Source: JAOUEE01 sp051011595 (lineage in GTDB: Bacteria; Actinomycetota; Acidimicrobiia; Acidimicrobiales; SHLQ01). Taken from it: a stretch of 34,184 bases of DNA. The translations under genes were made by a program, and so were the position numbers. The DNA lies in assembly GCA_051011595.1 (NCBI GenBank), contig JBPCTQ010000298.1, positions 1 through 34,184 of the forward strand, read 5' to 3'. Under the pieces are notes generated by a model. It did not search any database. It saw only the letters and a program-made list of their open reading frames with translations, and had not been told where the DNA came from. Shown in pieces: positions 7,666-15,466 of this stretch (positions are counted from its first letter, which is position 1; every line of letters begins with the position of its first letter).

Positions 7666-8715
7666 TCAGTACGCCAGGGGAATCCAGCGCTCGGGATCGG
7701 GGTAGGTCGAGGGGGCGAAGAACCAGCACTCGAAGCCGTAGCGCTCCTGGGTGAAGTGGTCTCCCGCCGCGGTCTGGTGCAACAGGAACTGATCGAACAG
7801 CGCGGCATCGCCGGCGTCGAACACCGGCCGATCGGCGGGCACTTCATCGGTCAGGGCCGCAACTGCATCCGCGGTGGCGCTGAAACCCTCGGTGCCGGTG
7901 TCGGACATGGTGCTGACCATGTCGTCGAGACGGCGGGGCCACATCTCCAGGCCAGGGGCCACATCTCCACACCGGGTCACTGGCAACCACAGGTTCAGGG
8001 TGCGCGCCGTCATGCCGTAGACGGCGCCGTCCTGGTGCCAGCCGCCAGTGGCATCGGGCGGGAGCCGGCGCTGGGCCAGCTTCACCCACGACAGCGCGGG
8101 TTCCTCGTCGAAGTAGCTGGCCACCACCGACTTGATCCTCGATTGAGCCAGCGCCTCGAGGAAGTCGAACAACAACCGGGGCGAGTCCGGCACATAGGCC
8201 GTGCCACTGTTGAGCACCCAGGCCCGACTGGCCATGGTGAGCCCGTAACGATCGAGGTCGAGCGGCGCGAACCACTCGGGATCGAGCTCCTTCGTCTCGC
8301 GATAGTGATCGATGGCGGCCCAGGCCCGGTCGATTCCGTCCTTGAGCTGCTCACACCACTCCTGGGACAACAGGTTGCGCACCACCAAGCCGCCGTGGTG
8401 CAGCTGCGCCGACCGGATCAGCGCACCGGTGAGGTCGGCGGCCTCGACCTCGGGGATGCGTTGCTCGCCGGGGAACAGATCGGGGACGTCGCCGTCCCAG
8501 GAGGCCGGGCCGTCGCGGCTGATCTCCGACCACGCATCGTGGCGGAGCTGTACCAGCCGTTGCACCACCTCAGGGTCCGCCACTCGACGATTGGCATCGC
8601 TCAACAAGTCGATGGCATCACGGGCTCGACCCTCGGTGGCAAGGGCCTCGGCCCGTTCCAACAGCTCGGTGGCGTCCGACAATGCTGTCCTCCAGCTCGG
8701 TTCGTCCGGGCCCAT
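7666..8715 (-). CDS. Phytanoyl-CoA dioxygenase (PhyH) family protein
   Basis: This is a 349-aa protein from ATG 8715; a GTG at 8724 is also possible. The Fe(II)/2-oxoglutarate site is visible, counted from the GTG: H230 and D232 in GGWHQDGAVYG, distal H316 in LLHQTAAG, and R328 in ERYGFECWFFAPS, which would bind the 2-oxoglutarate carboxylate. Residues 15-70 look helical and TPR-like, which is unusual as an N-terminal addition. PhyH-family enzymes hydroxylate diverse small molecules; the substrate is unknown. It is divergent from the radical SAM gene (gap 180 bp), so the two may share a pathway, but this is inference. Confidence 0.85.
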   Translation of the reverse strand: MGPDEPSWRTALSDATELLERAEALATEGRARDAIDLLSDANRRVADPEVVQRLVQLRHDAWSEISRDGPASWDGDVPDLFPGEQRIPEVEAADLTGALIRSAQLHHGGLVVRNLLSQEWCEQLKDGIDRAWAAIDHYRETKELDPEWFAPLDLDRYGLTMASRAWVLNSGTAYVPDSPRLLFDFLEALAQSRIKSVVASYFDEEPALSWVKLAQRRLPPDATGGWHQDGAVYGMTARTLNLWLPVTRCGDVAPGLEMWPRRLDDMVSTMSDTGTEGFSATADAVAALTDEVPADRPVFDAGDAALFDQFLLHQTAAGDHFTQERYGFECWFFAPSTYPDPERWIPLAY

Positions 8716-8794
8716 CCGGCACACAACGGGTGGACCTCAACGTACCGATGACCACCCAGAGCGACAAGCTCGAGCATGGCGCATCGGTGAGTGC

Positions 8795-8899
8795 ATGACG
8801 TACCCTGAGGTTCTTCGGGCCCGACCCAATCGCCACTGGATGACCAACACCACACCGCGCTGCTCGCCGCGCCACAGCACGAGCCCCCGCCACCCATGA
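8795..8899 (+). CDS. Possible 34-aa peptide ORF coupled to the radical SAM gene
   Basis: ATG 8795 opens a 34-residue frame starting MTYPEVLRARPNRHW and ending SPRHP. Its TGA overlaps the radical SAM start as ATGA at 8896-8899. A short ORF translationally coupled to an enzyme with a PqqD-like N-terminus is the layout of a RiPP precursor. Against this, a -10-like TACCCT lies at 8801-8806 inside it, no good Shine-Dalgarno precedes it, and the peptide is Arg/Pro/His rich without a clear leader/core split. It may be chance. Confidence 0.25.
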   Translation: MTYPEVLRARPNRHWMTNTTPRCSPRHSTSPRHP

Positions 8900-11418
8900 C
8901 CACCGCCACCTTTCTCTCGCCGGGGTTCCTCGTCACATTGGCGGGTAACCGCCAGATCAAGTTCCCCCATCTTCGGGCTGCCCTGCGCCCGGCCAACCCG
9001 CCCCGGCTGGCCATCATCGACGCCCTCAATCAGGGCTATGAGGGCACCGTCGAAGAGCTGGTGGCCGAAGTGGCCGGCCGCTTCGACACCCCCGTCGAAG
9101 GCCTCGACCGGTTCGTCGGCGGGCTGGCCCGGGCCGGCTACGTCACCGATGCCGCGCCCGGTCACCCCCTCACCATCGAAGAACCGTCCACCAACGGTGC
9201 GGCCGTACCCGACGAAGCGGTCACCATCGCCGCCCCGGTGAGCCTGGTGGCCGACGCCGGCGGGTATCTCTGGTACGACCACGAGGGTGTGCTGCGGGCC
9301 CGACTCAGCCTGGCCGAGGTCAGGGCCGCGGCCATGTTCTGCGTGCCCATGAAGGCCGCGGCGGCTCAGCAGCGGTACCTCAAACGGGGAGATGCCGACG
9401 GCCTCGACGCCGACGGCTTCGAGGCACTGGTGCAGCGGATGGCCGCCGGCGGCCTGCTCATCGAGCCGGTACTGATCGAAGACGAGATCGATGCTCCCAC
9501 CACCGACGGTCGGGCCATCGTGCAGGCAGCGGTCGACGAGATGGTGGCCGACCACGACGAGGCCGTGGCCGGATCGGGATCCGACCTCACGTCGGTGGTT
9601 CCGGTCAACACCGACCATGCGGTGGCGCCCACCTCGCTGGGCCTGCTGGTGGCGTTCGCCATGGAATTCGAGGACGGCGGGTTGGGTGGTAAGTACGACT
9701 TCGTCCCCCTCTTCCTGGCCGACGAGACCCGACTCATCGAACGGGCCGCAACCCCCGGTGTCTACCTGTTCTCCAACTACGTGTGGAACGTCGACGAGAA
9801 CCTCAAGCTGTCGGCGGCCATCAAGGCCGCCAACCCGGCCAACATCACCGTGCACGGCGGTCCCAGCACCCCGAAGTACGACGTCGACGCCGAGCTGTTC
9901 TTCGCCACCCACGACCACGTCGACATCGCCGTACGCGGTGAAGGCGAGCTCACCTTCGCCGAGATGCTCGACACCCTCGACCCGGCCAACTCACTCGATC
10001 TCGGTGTGCTGGCCGATGTGGCCGGGCTCACCTATCGCACCGCCGACGGAGTCCACCGCACGGCCGACCGCGAACGAATCGCCGACCTCGACACCCTCCC
10101 GTCTCCCTACCTCATGGGCCTGCTCGATCCCTTCGGTGCAGCCCATGCCGGAGCGATCATCGAGACCAATCGTGGTTGCCCCTACGGATGTACGTTCTGC
10201 GACTGGGGATCGGCCACGCTCTCACGCATCCGCAAGTTCTCCCTCGAACGTGTCTTCGCCGAGCTCCAGTGGTGCGCCGATCAACAGATCGACGTGGCCG
10301 CCATCGCCGACGCCAACTTCGGCATCATGGAACGGGATGTCTCCATCGCCGAGAAGATCGCCGAGCTGAAGCGCACCTACGGGTTCCCGCGTACGGTTGC
10401 CACCAACTACGCCAAGAACACGGTGAAACACCTGCGCCAGATCATCGAGATCCTGGCCGAGGTGGAGATCCTCACCGAAGGTGTCGTCTCGCTGCAGTCG
10501 ATGGACGAACCGACGCTGAAGATCATCAAACGATCGAACATCAAACTCGAGAAGTACAACGAGCTCTCCACCGAGTTCCGGCGCGCCAAGCTGCCGCTGG
10601 CCGCCGACATCATGATGGGACTGCCCGGCTCCACCCCACGCTCGTTCCGTGACGACCTCCAGAAGTGCACCGATCGCGACGTTCGTATCCGGGCCAACCC
10701 CACCCAGCTGCTGCCCAACAGCCCCATGAACGAACCCAGCTACCGCGAGGAGCACGGCATTGTCGCCCAGCCCGGCGAGTTCGTGAAACAGACGGCCACC
10801 TACACCACCGACGAGTGGGAAGACATGGACCAGCTGCGGGTGGCCTACTACGTCTTCGACAACTGGGGTGTGCTGCGCTACGTGGCTCGTCACGTCCGCC
10901 GCGAGACCGGTATGGGTGAAGTCGACTTCTACGACGCAGTGCGAGCCGAGGTGTTCAGCCGGCCCGACGCCTGGCCGATCATCGCCACGACTCTTCGTAT
11001 CCTCGAGGGCTACATGGCTCCTCCGGGATCGTGGGGCCTGTTCATGGCCGAGGTCCGCCGGTATCTGGTCGATCATCTCGGACTGCCCGACGACTCGGCC
11101 CTGCGCACCACCCTCGCCGTGCAACATGCACACCTGCCAGCACCGGGGCGGACGTTCCCGCAGGTACTCGAGCTCGAACACGACTACACGGCCTGGCAGG
11201 ACGCACTGCTGACCACCCGCGAGGACGGCCACCGCGACGACTGGGAGAATCACATTCCCCAGCTGTCCGATTTCGGACCCGCGTCGCTCACCGTGCACGA
11301 CCCCAACGACATCTGCCGTCACGATGTGGGCAAACCGATGGGGGCGCTGGCTTTCGCCTTGCGCAGCTGGGAGATGGACTCACCGGTGGCGCGACCGCGC
11401 CTCGGCGCGCACGCCTGA
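8896..11418 (+). CDS. B12-binding-domain-type radical SAM protein with PqqD-like N-terminus
   Basis: This is an 840-aa protein. Residues 36-84 resemble a PqqD/winged-helix module (LAIIDALNQGYEGTVEELVA, then FVGGLARAGYVTD), and a weaker second module may lie at 115-190. Residues 240-360 have the cobalamin-binding-like Rossmann pattern of COG1032 proteins (PTSLGLLVAFAM, HGGPSTP, AVRGEGELTFAEML), but no DxHxxG cobalamin-ligand motif is seen. The radical SAM cluster motif is C428-x3-C432-x2-C435 in RGCPYGCTFCDWG. The rest is the SAM barrel (DIMMGLPGSTPRSF) and a 200-aa C-terminal region. Such enzymes cleave SAM to a 5'-deoxyadenosyl radical. The substrate is unknown. Much longer than typical 450-650-aa members. 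Confidence 0.85.
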   Translation: MTTATFLSPGFLVTLAGNRQIKFPHLRAALRPANPPRLAIIDALNQGYEGTVEELVAEVAGRFDTPVEGLDRFVGGLARAGYVTDAAPGHPLTIEEPSTNGAAVPDEAVTIAAPVSLVADAGGYLWYDHEGVLRARLSLAEVRAAAMFCVPMKAAAAQQRYLKRGDADGLDADGFEALVQRMAAGGLLIEPVLIEDEIDAPTTDGRAIVQAAVDEMVADHDEAVAGSGSDLTSVVPVNTDHAVAPTSLGLLVAFAMEFEDGGLGGKYDFVPLFLADETRLIERAATPGVYLFSNYVWNVDENLKLSAAIKAANPANITVHGGPSTPKYDVDAELFFATHDHVDIAVRGEGELTFAEMLDTLDPANSLDLGVLADVAGLTYRTADGVHRTADRERIADLDTLPSPYLMGLLDPFGAAHAGAIIETNRGCPYGCTFCDWGSATLSRIRKFSLERVFAELQWCADQQIDVAAIADANFGIMERDVSIAEKIAELKRTYGFPRTVATNYAKNTVKHLRQIIEILAEVEILTEGVVSLQSMDEPTLKIIKRSNIKLEKYNELSTEFRRAKLPLAADIMMGLPGSTPRSFRDDLQKCTDRDVRIRANPTQLLPNSPMNEPSYREEHGIVAQPGEFVKQTATYTTDEWEDMDQLRVAYYVFDNWGVLRYVARHVRRETGMGEVDFYDAVRAEVFSRPDAWPIIATTLRILEGYMAPPGSWGLFMAEVRRYLVDHLGLPDDSALRTTLAVQHAHLPAPGRTFPQVLELEHDYTAWQDALLTTREDGHRDDWENHIPQLSDFGPASLTVHDPNDICRHDVGKPMGALAFALRSWEMDSPVARPRLGAHA

Positions 11419-11422
11419 CTTT

Positions 11423-11447
11423 CGGGGCAGGACCGGTATCGGCCCCG
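11423..11447. terminator. Candidate bidirectional hairpin
   Basis: CGGGGC at 11423-11428 pairs with GCCCCG at 11442-11447 around a 13-nt loop, in the 34-bp gap between the stops of the radical SAM gene and metY. It has no T-tract, so it is a weak call. Confidence 0.35.
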
Positions 11448-11452
11448 CCCGT

Positions 11453-12766
11453 TCAGCTCCCGGCGGCGGCGAAGCCTGCTTCGAGGTCGGCCAAGATGTC
11501 GTCGATGGACTCGAGGCCCACCGACAGCCGCACCAGTCCGGGATGCACACCGGTGTCGGCCTGTTCCTCGGGGCTGAGCTGGCTGTGGGTGGTGGACGCG
11601 GGATGGATCACCAGGCTCCGCACGTCGCCGATGTTGGCCAAGTTGGAATGCAGCAACAACGCGTCGGCGAACTTCTGACCGGCCTCGGCGCCGCCCTTGA
11701 TGACAAACGCAGGGACCGAGCCTGCTCCCTTGGGGCAGTACTTCTGCACCCGATCGTGCCACTTGCTCGATTCGAGCCCGGCGTACTGGATCGATTCCAC
11801 TTCGGATCGGCCCTGAAGGAACTCGACCACCGCTTCGGCGTTCTGCACGTGCCGCTCCATACGAAGGCTCAGCGTCTCGAGCCCCTGGATGAACAGGAAG
11901 GCATTGAACGGCGACACCGCACCACCCAGATCGCGCAGGAACTGCAGGCGCGCCTTCACGATGAAACAACCGGCGCCGAGCATCTCCCAGTAGTTGAGAC
12001 CGTGGTAGCTGGGGTCGGGCGAGGTGAAGTTGGGGAAGCGGCCGCTGGTGCCGAAGTCGAAGTTGGCACCGTCGACGATGACCCCACCGATGGAGGTGCC
12101 GTGACCGCCGATGAACTTGGTGGCTGAGTGCACCACGATGTTGGCGCCGTGGGCCAACGGGTTGCAGAGATACGGACTCGGCACGGTGTTGTCGATCACG
12201 AGGGGGATGCCGTACTTCTTGCCCAAGGCACCGACCTCCTCGAGCGGGAAGATGTCGTTCTTTGGGTTCCCGATGCTCTCGCCGTACAACACCTTGGTGG
12301 TGTCGGTGATCTTGGATTCCCATTCGGCCAGGTCGTCGGGGTCCTCGACGAAGTCGACGCTGATGCCGAGCTTGGGAAGGGTGTAGTGAAACAGGTTGTA
12401 CGTGCCGCCGTACAACGAGCTCGACGTCACGATGTGATCGCCGGCCTCGCAGAGGGTGAGCATGGTGGCGGTCTCGGCCTGCTGGCCCGAACCAACCGCC
12501 AACGCAGCCGGGAGGCCGGGCGGCACGCTCTCGGGAGCTCCTTCCAGGGCGGCGACCCGCAACTCGAACGCTTGCTGAGTGGGGTTCATGATGCGGGTGT
12601 AGATGTTGCCCAGCTCCTCCAGGGCGAACAGGGCCGCACCATGGGCCGAGTCGCGGAAGGAGAAGGCCGTGGTCTGGTAGATCGGCAGCGCACGCGCGCC
12701 GGTCGTCGGATCGGGTTCCCATCCGGCGTGGATCTGACGAGTCTCGAATCCCCAGGCGTCGCTCAT
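11453..12766 (-). CDS. metY: O-acetylhomoserine sulfhydrylase (PLP-dependent)
   Basis: This is a 437-aa protein from the ATG at 12766, set by AAGGGA about 8 nt upstream; an ATG at 12790 is less likely. The sequence has the Cys/Met-metabolism PLP fold. FETRQIHAG opens it, SRIMNP-type YTRIMNPTQQAFE and GSGQQAETATML bind the cofactor phosphate, and HSATKFIGGHG contains the PLP lysine (about K217). The enzyme makes homocysteine from O-acetylhomoserine and sulfide in methionine synthesis. Length and the long C-terminal half fit MetY rather than MetB or MetC. A MetX partner is not within this window. No SAM riboswitch could be recognised in the 210-bp upstream region. Confidence 0.92.
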   Translation of the reverse strand: MSDAWGFETRQIHAGWEPDPTTGARALPIYQTTAFSFRDSAHGAALFALEELGNIYTRIMNPTQQAFELRVAALEGAPESVPPGLPAALAVGSGQQAETATMLTLCEAGDHIVTSSSLYGGTYNLFHYTLPKLGISVDFVEDPDDLAEWESKITDTTKVLYGESIGNPKNDIFPLEEVGALGKKYGIPLVIDNTVPSPYLCNPLAHGANIVVHSATKFIGGHGTSIGGVIVDGANFDFGTSGRFPNFTSPDPSYHGLNYWEMLGAGCFIVKARLQFLRDLGGAVSPFNAFLFIQGLETLSLRMERHVQNAEAVVEFLQGRSEVESIQYAGLESSKWHDRVQKYCPKGAGSVPAFVIKGGAEAGQKFADALLLHSNLANIGDVRSLVIHPASTTHSQLSPEEQADTGVHPGLVRLSVGLESIDDILADLEAGFAAAGS

Positions 12767-12977
12767 GTCTTCATCCCTTTCACACATCATCGATGTCGCG
12801 GGCCAGTCGAGTCGCAGAAGCAGACGGGTGTCAAACGAGCCCCCGGTTCAAACCCCCATGGCGTCGCTCAGACTCGGCGGCGTCGCAACTCTCGACCGGG
12901 CTGACCGCGGCCGGGCCAGGAGCCGACAGACTCCTCGGTCAACCACCACCGTGGGCTGTGCAACCGGAGCAGATTCG

Positions 12978-13325
12978 TCAACCCTGGGCCGGCGGTGCGC
13001 TGGAGCGGCCGAGGTCAACCCCGATGAGGCGCTCCACGTGCTCGCGCAGCCAGGCCAGCTGGGTGTCGGTGTCCGACGCCGGTCCATCCACCCGATCGAG
13101 GTCACCCAGCGCCAACTCGAGCTCGAATCGGCGGTCGAGGAGCTCCTCCCAGGCAACGGTCGCCACCACGGTGGTCTGGCCGTCGAGCCCGCTGGCCGCA
13201 GCCAGACGGCGGGCCAGATAGCTCGATTGGCGACATCCCTGGCGACAGTAACGACGAGGCCGACCGGGTCCGGGTGTGGGGACGAGCACCCGGCCACACC
13301 ATGCGCAGCGTCGTGCGGCGGCCAT
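12978..13325 (-). CDS. Small protein with CxxC...CxxxC zinc finger
   Basis: This is a 115-aa protein from ATG 13325, fixed by a leaderless promoter; longer upstream readings are low-complexity. Residues 7-30 carry CAWCGRVL, a Pro/Arg-rich loop GPGRPRRYC, then RQGCRQSSYLARR. The four cysteines likely bind one zinc, and the basic RPRRYC...CRQ pattern is common in short actinobacterial proteins of unknown role. The rest is helical and acidic (WEELLDRRFELELALGDLDRV), perhaps a dimerising coiled segment. It may bind DNA or RNA, but this is not shown. It is divergent from the alcohol dehydrogenase gene. Confidence 0.7.
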   Translation of the reverse strand: MAAARRCAWCGRVLVPTPGPGRPRRYCRQGCRQSSYLARRLAAASGLDGQTTVVATVAWEELLDRRFELELALGDLDRVDGPASDTDTQLAWLREHVERLIGVDLGRSSAPPAQG

Positions 13326-13332
13326 GGCCGAA

Positions 13333-13338
13333 AGGCTA
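13333..13338 (-). promoter_or_regulatory. -10 box TAGCCT, leaderless, for the zinc-finger gene
   Basis: On the minus strand TAGCCT is followed by 7 nt and then the ATG at 13325. The spacing predicts a leaderless transcript and fixes the start codon. Confidence 0.5.
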
Positions 13339-13409
13339 GGACCCGACCCGAGCGGCCGGGGTGATGGTGGTGGTCGATCACGAGGTGGGCGCCGCGCCGT
13401 TGCGGCGGT

Positions 13410-13415
13410 TAGCGT
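13410..13415 (+). promoter_or_regulatory. -10 box TAGCGT, leaderless, for the alcohol dehydrogenase gene
   Basis: TAGCGT is followed by 8 nt and the ATG at 13424. The same arrangement faces the other way 72 bp upstream, giving a divergent pair of leaderless promoters. Confidence 0.5.
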
Positions 13416-13423
13416 CGCCGCCG

Positions 13424-14587
13424 ATGCGAGCGCTGCTGTTCGAACGCAAGGAACTCCGTTACGCCGCGGCCGCGGTGGCGTCGCGAGTGGTGCCCGGTGG
13501 CGGCGCCGGGGTGGGACCACTCCGCCTGGCCGACATCGATGCCCCCGAGCTGCCGGGGCCGGGATGGCGCACGGTCAATCCCAGATTGACCGGCATCTGC
13601 GGCAGCGACCTGGCCACGGTCGAGGGTCGGTCGAGCCGGTATTTCGAACCTCTCGTGTCGTTCCCTTTTGTGCCCGGCCATGAGGTGGTCGGTGAGCTCG
13701 ACGACGGCACGCGGGTCGGCCTCGAGCCGGTGCTCGGTGCCGAAGCCCGCGGCGAACCGGCCGCCTTCCCCGGCGCTGCACCCGGTGACGGCGACGACTA
13801 CGGCTATCTCGTTTCCGGGGACGTCGACGACGGCATCCAGGTCGGGTTCTGTGCCAGCACCGGCGGCGGCTGGGGCGACCAGTTGGTCGCCCACCAGAGC
13901 CAGCTCCACGGGGTGCCCGACTCCCTCAGCGACGAACACGCAGTGATGCTCGAACCGGCCGCCGGCGGGATCCACGCTGCCTTCAAAGCCCACCTCGAAG
14001 AGGGCCAGACCGTGGTGGTCCTCGGCGCCGGCACGATGGGCCTGTGCACGGTGGCCGGGCTACGGGCCCATACCAACGCCGGGCACGTGCTGGTGGCGGC
14101 CAAGTACCCCGCACAACGAGAATTGGCGCTGGCCCTGGGCGCCGACCAGGTGGTCGATCCGGGCGAAGTCGATCGAGCGGTTCGCCGACTCGTGGGCTGT
14201 CGAATGATCGGCGACGACCTGTCGGGCGGCTGCGACGTCACCGTCGACTGTGTGGGCTCGGCCGCCTCCATCCGCCAAGCCATCGGCATCACTCGGCCCC
14301 GCGGTCGCGTGGTGCTGGTCGGTATGCCCGGCACCACCCGACTCGACCTGACCGGCTTGTGGCACCGCGAGACCGAGCTGGTCGGCGCCTACACATACGG
14401 CAGCGAGACCCTGCCCGACGGGGCCGTCACCACCGACTTCGCACTGGCCCTCGACCTGGTGGCCACTGCGGGCCTGGACCGCCTGGTGTCGGCCCATTAC
14501 CCACTCGAGCGCTGGCGAGAGGCCATTCGCCACGCCGCCGAGGCCGGCAGCCGGGGCGCCATCAAGGTGGTCTTCGACCAACGCTGA
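13424..14587 (+). CDS. Zinc-dependent alcohol dehydrogenase-like (MDR) protein
   Basis: This is a 387-aa medium-chain dehydrogenase. ATG 13424 is chosen over 13361 because of the -10 box just before it. C59 in TGICGSD and H86-E87 in PGHEVVGE are the catalytic zinc positions. The Rossmann nucleotide site is VVVLGAGTMGLCTV. The four-cysteine structural-zinc lobe seen in classical alcohol dehydrogenases is absent: the expected region reads LEPVLGAEARGEPAAFPG. It oxidises an alcohol, polyol or similar with NAD(P). The substrate cannot be read from sequence. The gene stands alone, divergent from a zinc-finger gene. Confidence 0.88.
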   Translation: MRALLFERKELRYAAAAVASRVVPGGGAGVGPLRLADIDAPELPGPGWRTVNPRLTGICGSDLATVEGRSSRYFEPLVSFPFVPGHEVVGELDDGTRVGLEPVLGAEARGEPAAFPGAAPGDGDDYGYLVSGDVDDGIQVGFCASTGGGWGDQLVAHQSQLHGVPDSLSDEHAVMLEPAAGGIHAAFKAHLEEGQTVVVLGAGTMGLCTVAGLRAHTNAGHVLVAAKYPAQRELALALGADQVVDPGEVDRAVRRLVGCRMIGDDLSGGCDVTVDCVGSAASIRQAIGITRPRGRVVLVGMPGTTRLDLTGLWHRETELVGAYTYGSETLPDGAVTTDFALALDLVATAGLDRLVSAHYPLERWREAIRHAAEAGSRGAIKVVFDQR

Positions 14588-14688
14588 CCTCACCCTGGGC
14601 CGGCAGGCCCGAGGGTGCCGATGTCGAGCAGCTTCAGATTCTTCGCTGTGCGCCGATGGAGAGACAGACAGCTTCATCGGAGGACACC

Positions 14689-14880
14689 GTGCTCGGACCC
14701 GGCTCGACCAACCCGCCTCGCAACGAGCGTGTCCTGGCCGCCACCCTGGTGGCGTTCTTCCCGTTCGCCCTCCACGGTCGGTCGGCCACGTCCGAAGAGG
14801 TGGAGCGCTGGGATGAATTGCGGTCCCGTTACCTCGGTGTCGATCACTGCCATGATGCCCAGTCGACGGGTCGACAGTGA
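14689..14880 (+). CDS. Small hypothetical protein upstream of yqgE
   Basis: GTG 14689 follows GGAGGA (14679-14684) and opens a 63-aa frame ending 12 bp before the yqgE-like start; an ATG at 14656 would add 11 residues. The middle, NERVLAATLVAFFPFALHGR then SEEVERWDELRSRYLGV, looks like protein. I do not recognise it. Its Shine-Dalgarno and tight spacing suggest co-transcription with the next gene. Confidence 0.4.
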   Translation: MLGPGSTNPPRNERVLAATLVAFFPFALHGRSATSEEVERWDELRSRYLGVDHCHDAQSTGRQ

Positions 14881-14892
14881 CAAACTGACCGG

Positions 14893-15426
14893 GTGACCAA
14901 CCAGTTGCGCGGTTGCCTGTTGGTGGCCACCACCAACATGAACGATCCGAACTTCGATCGGACGGTGGTGTTCGTCATCGAACACTCACCGGAAGGGGCG
15001 GTCGGTGTGGTGCTCAACCGCCCGCTCGACCTGCCGGTGTCGGAGGCCCTGCCCGAGTGGGCCGACGCCGCTTCCGAACCCGCCGTGCTGTTCTCGGGTG
15101 GGCCCGTCGGCCACGAGAACGCGTTGGCCCTCCAAGCCCACGGCGAGGACGACCAGTTCATCATTCCCGGTGTGACCATGGCCGATCTGGCCGAACCGCC
15201 CGCGGATCCGTATCAGTCGATCGTTCGCATCTACTCGGGTTACAGCGGCTGGGATGGCGGCCAGCTCGAAGGCGAACTCGCGGTCGGCGCCTGGTGGGTG
15301 TTCGACGCGGTGCCCGACGACATCTTCGCCACCGATCCCGACGAAGTGTGGCCGGCCGTGCTGCGTCGTCAGGGTGGCGACTTCCGGATCCTGGCCGACT
15401 ATCCGAGAGCCCCCTGGCTGAACTGA
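14893..15426 (+). CDS. YqgE/AlgH family protein (UPF0301)
   Basis: This is a 177-aa protein from GTG 14893. Family marks are RGCLLVATTNMNDPNFDRTVVFVIEH near the N-terminus, a GAVGVVLNRP segment, LFSGGPVG, and the central GYSGWDGGQLEGELAVGAWW. This matches YqgE/AlgH over its whole length. The biochemical role is not settled; AlgH was first named as an alginate regulator in Pseudomonas. Followed by the convergent SGNH gene 40 bp on. Confidence 0.92.
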   Translation: MTNQLRGCLLVATTNMNDPNFDRTVVFVIEHSPEGAVGVVLNRPLDLPVSEALPEWADAASEPAVLFSGGPVGHENALALQAHGEDDQFIIPGVTMADLAEPPADPYQSIVRIYSGYSGWDGGQLEGELAVGAWWVFDAVPDDIFATDPDEVWPAVLRRQGGDFRILADYPRAPWLN

Positions 15427-15448
15427 GCTCGGCACCCGTTGACGCGGG

Positions 15449-15462
15449 CACTGCCGACAGTG
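15449..15462. terminator. Small hairpin between convergent genes
   Basis: CACTG-CCGA-CAGTG forms a 5-bp stem in the 40-bp gap between the yqgE-like and SGNH stops. It could serve both directions but is short. Confidence 0.25.
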
Positions 15463-15466
15463 GTGC

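Noticed and set aside
12848..12872. tRNA T-arm-like GGTTCAAAC
   Set aside because: The flanking bases (poly-C on both sides) cannot form the T-stem, and no acceptor, D- or anticodon arms fit.
12767..12977. SAM- or SAH-type riboswitch upstream of metY
   Set aside because: The region is GC-rich with local hairpins, but none of the conserved SAM-I, SAM-II, SAM-IV or SAH core motifs could be matched by eye.
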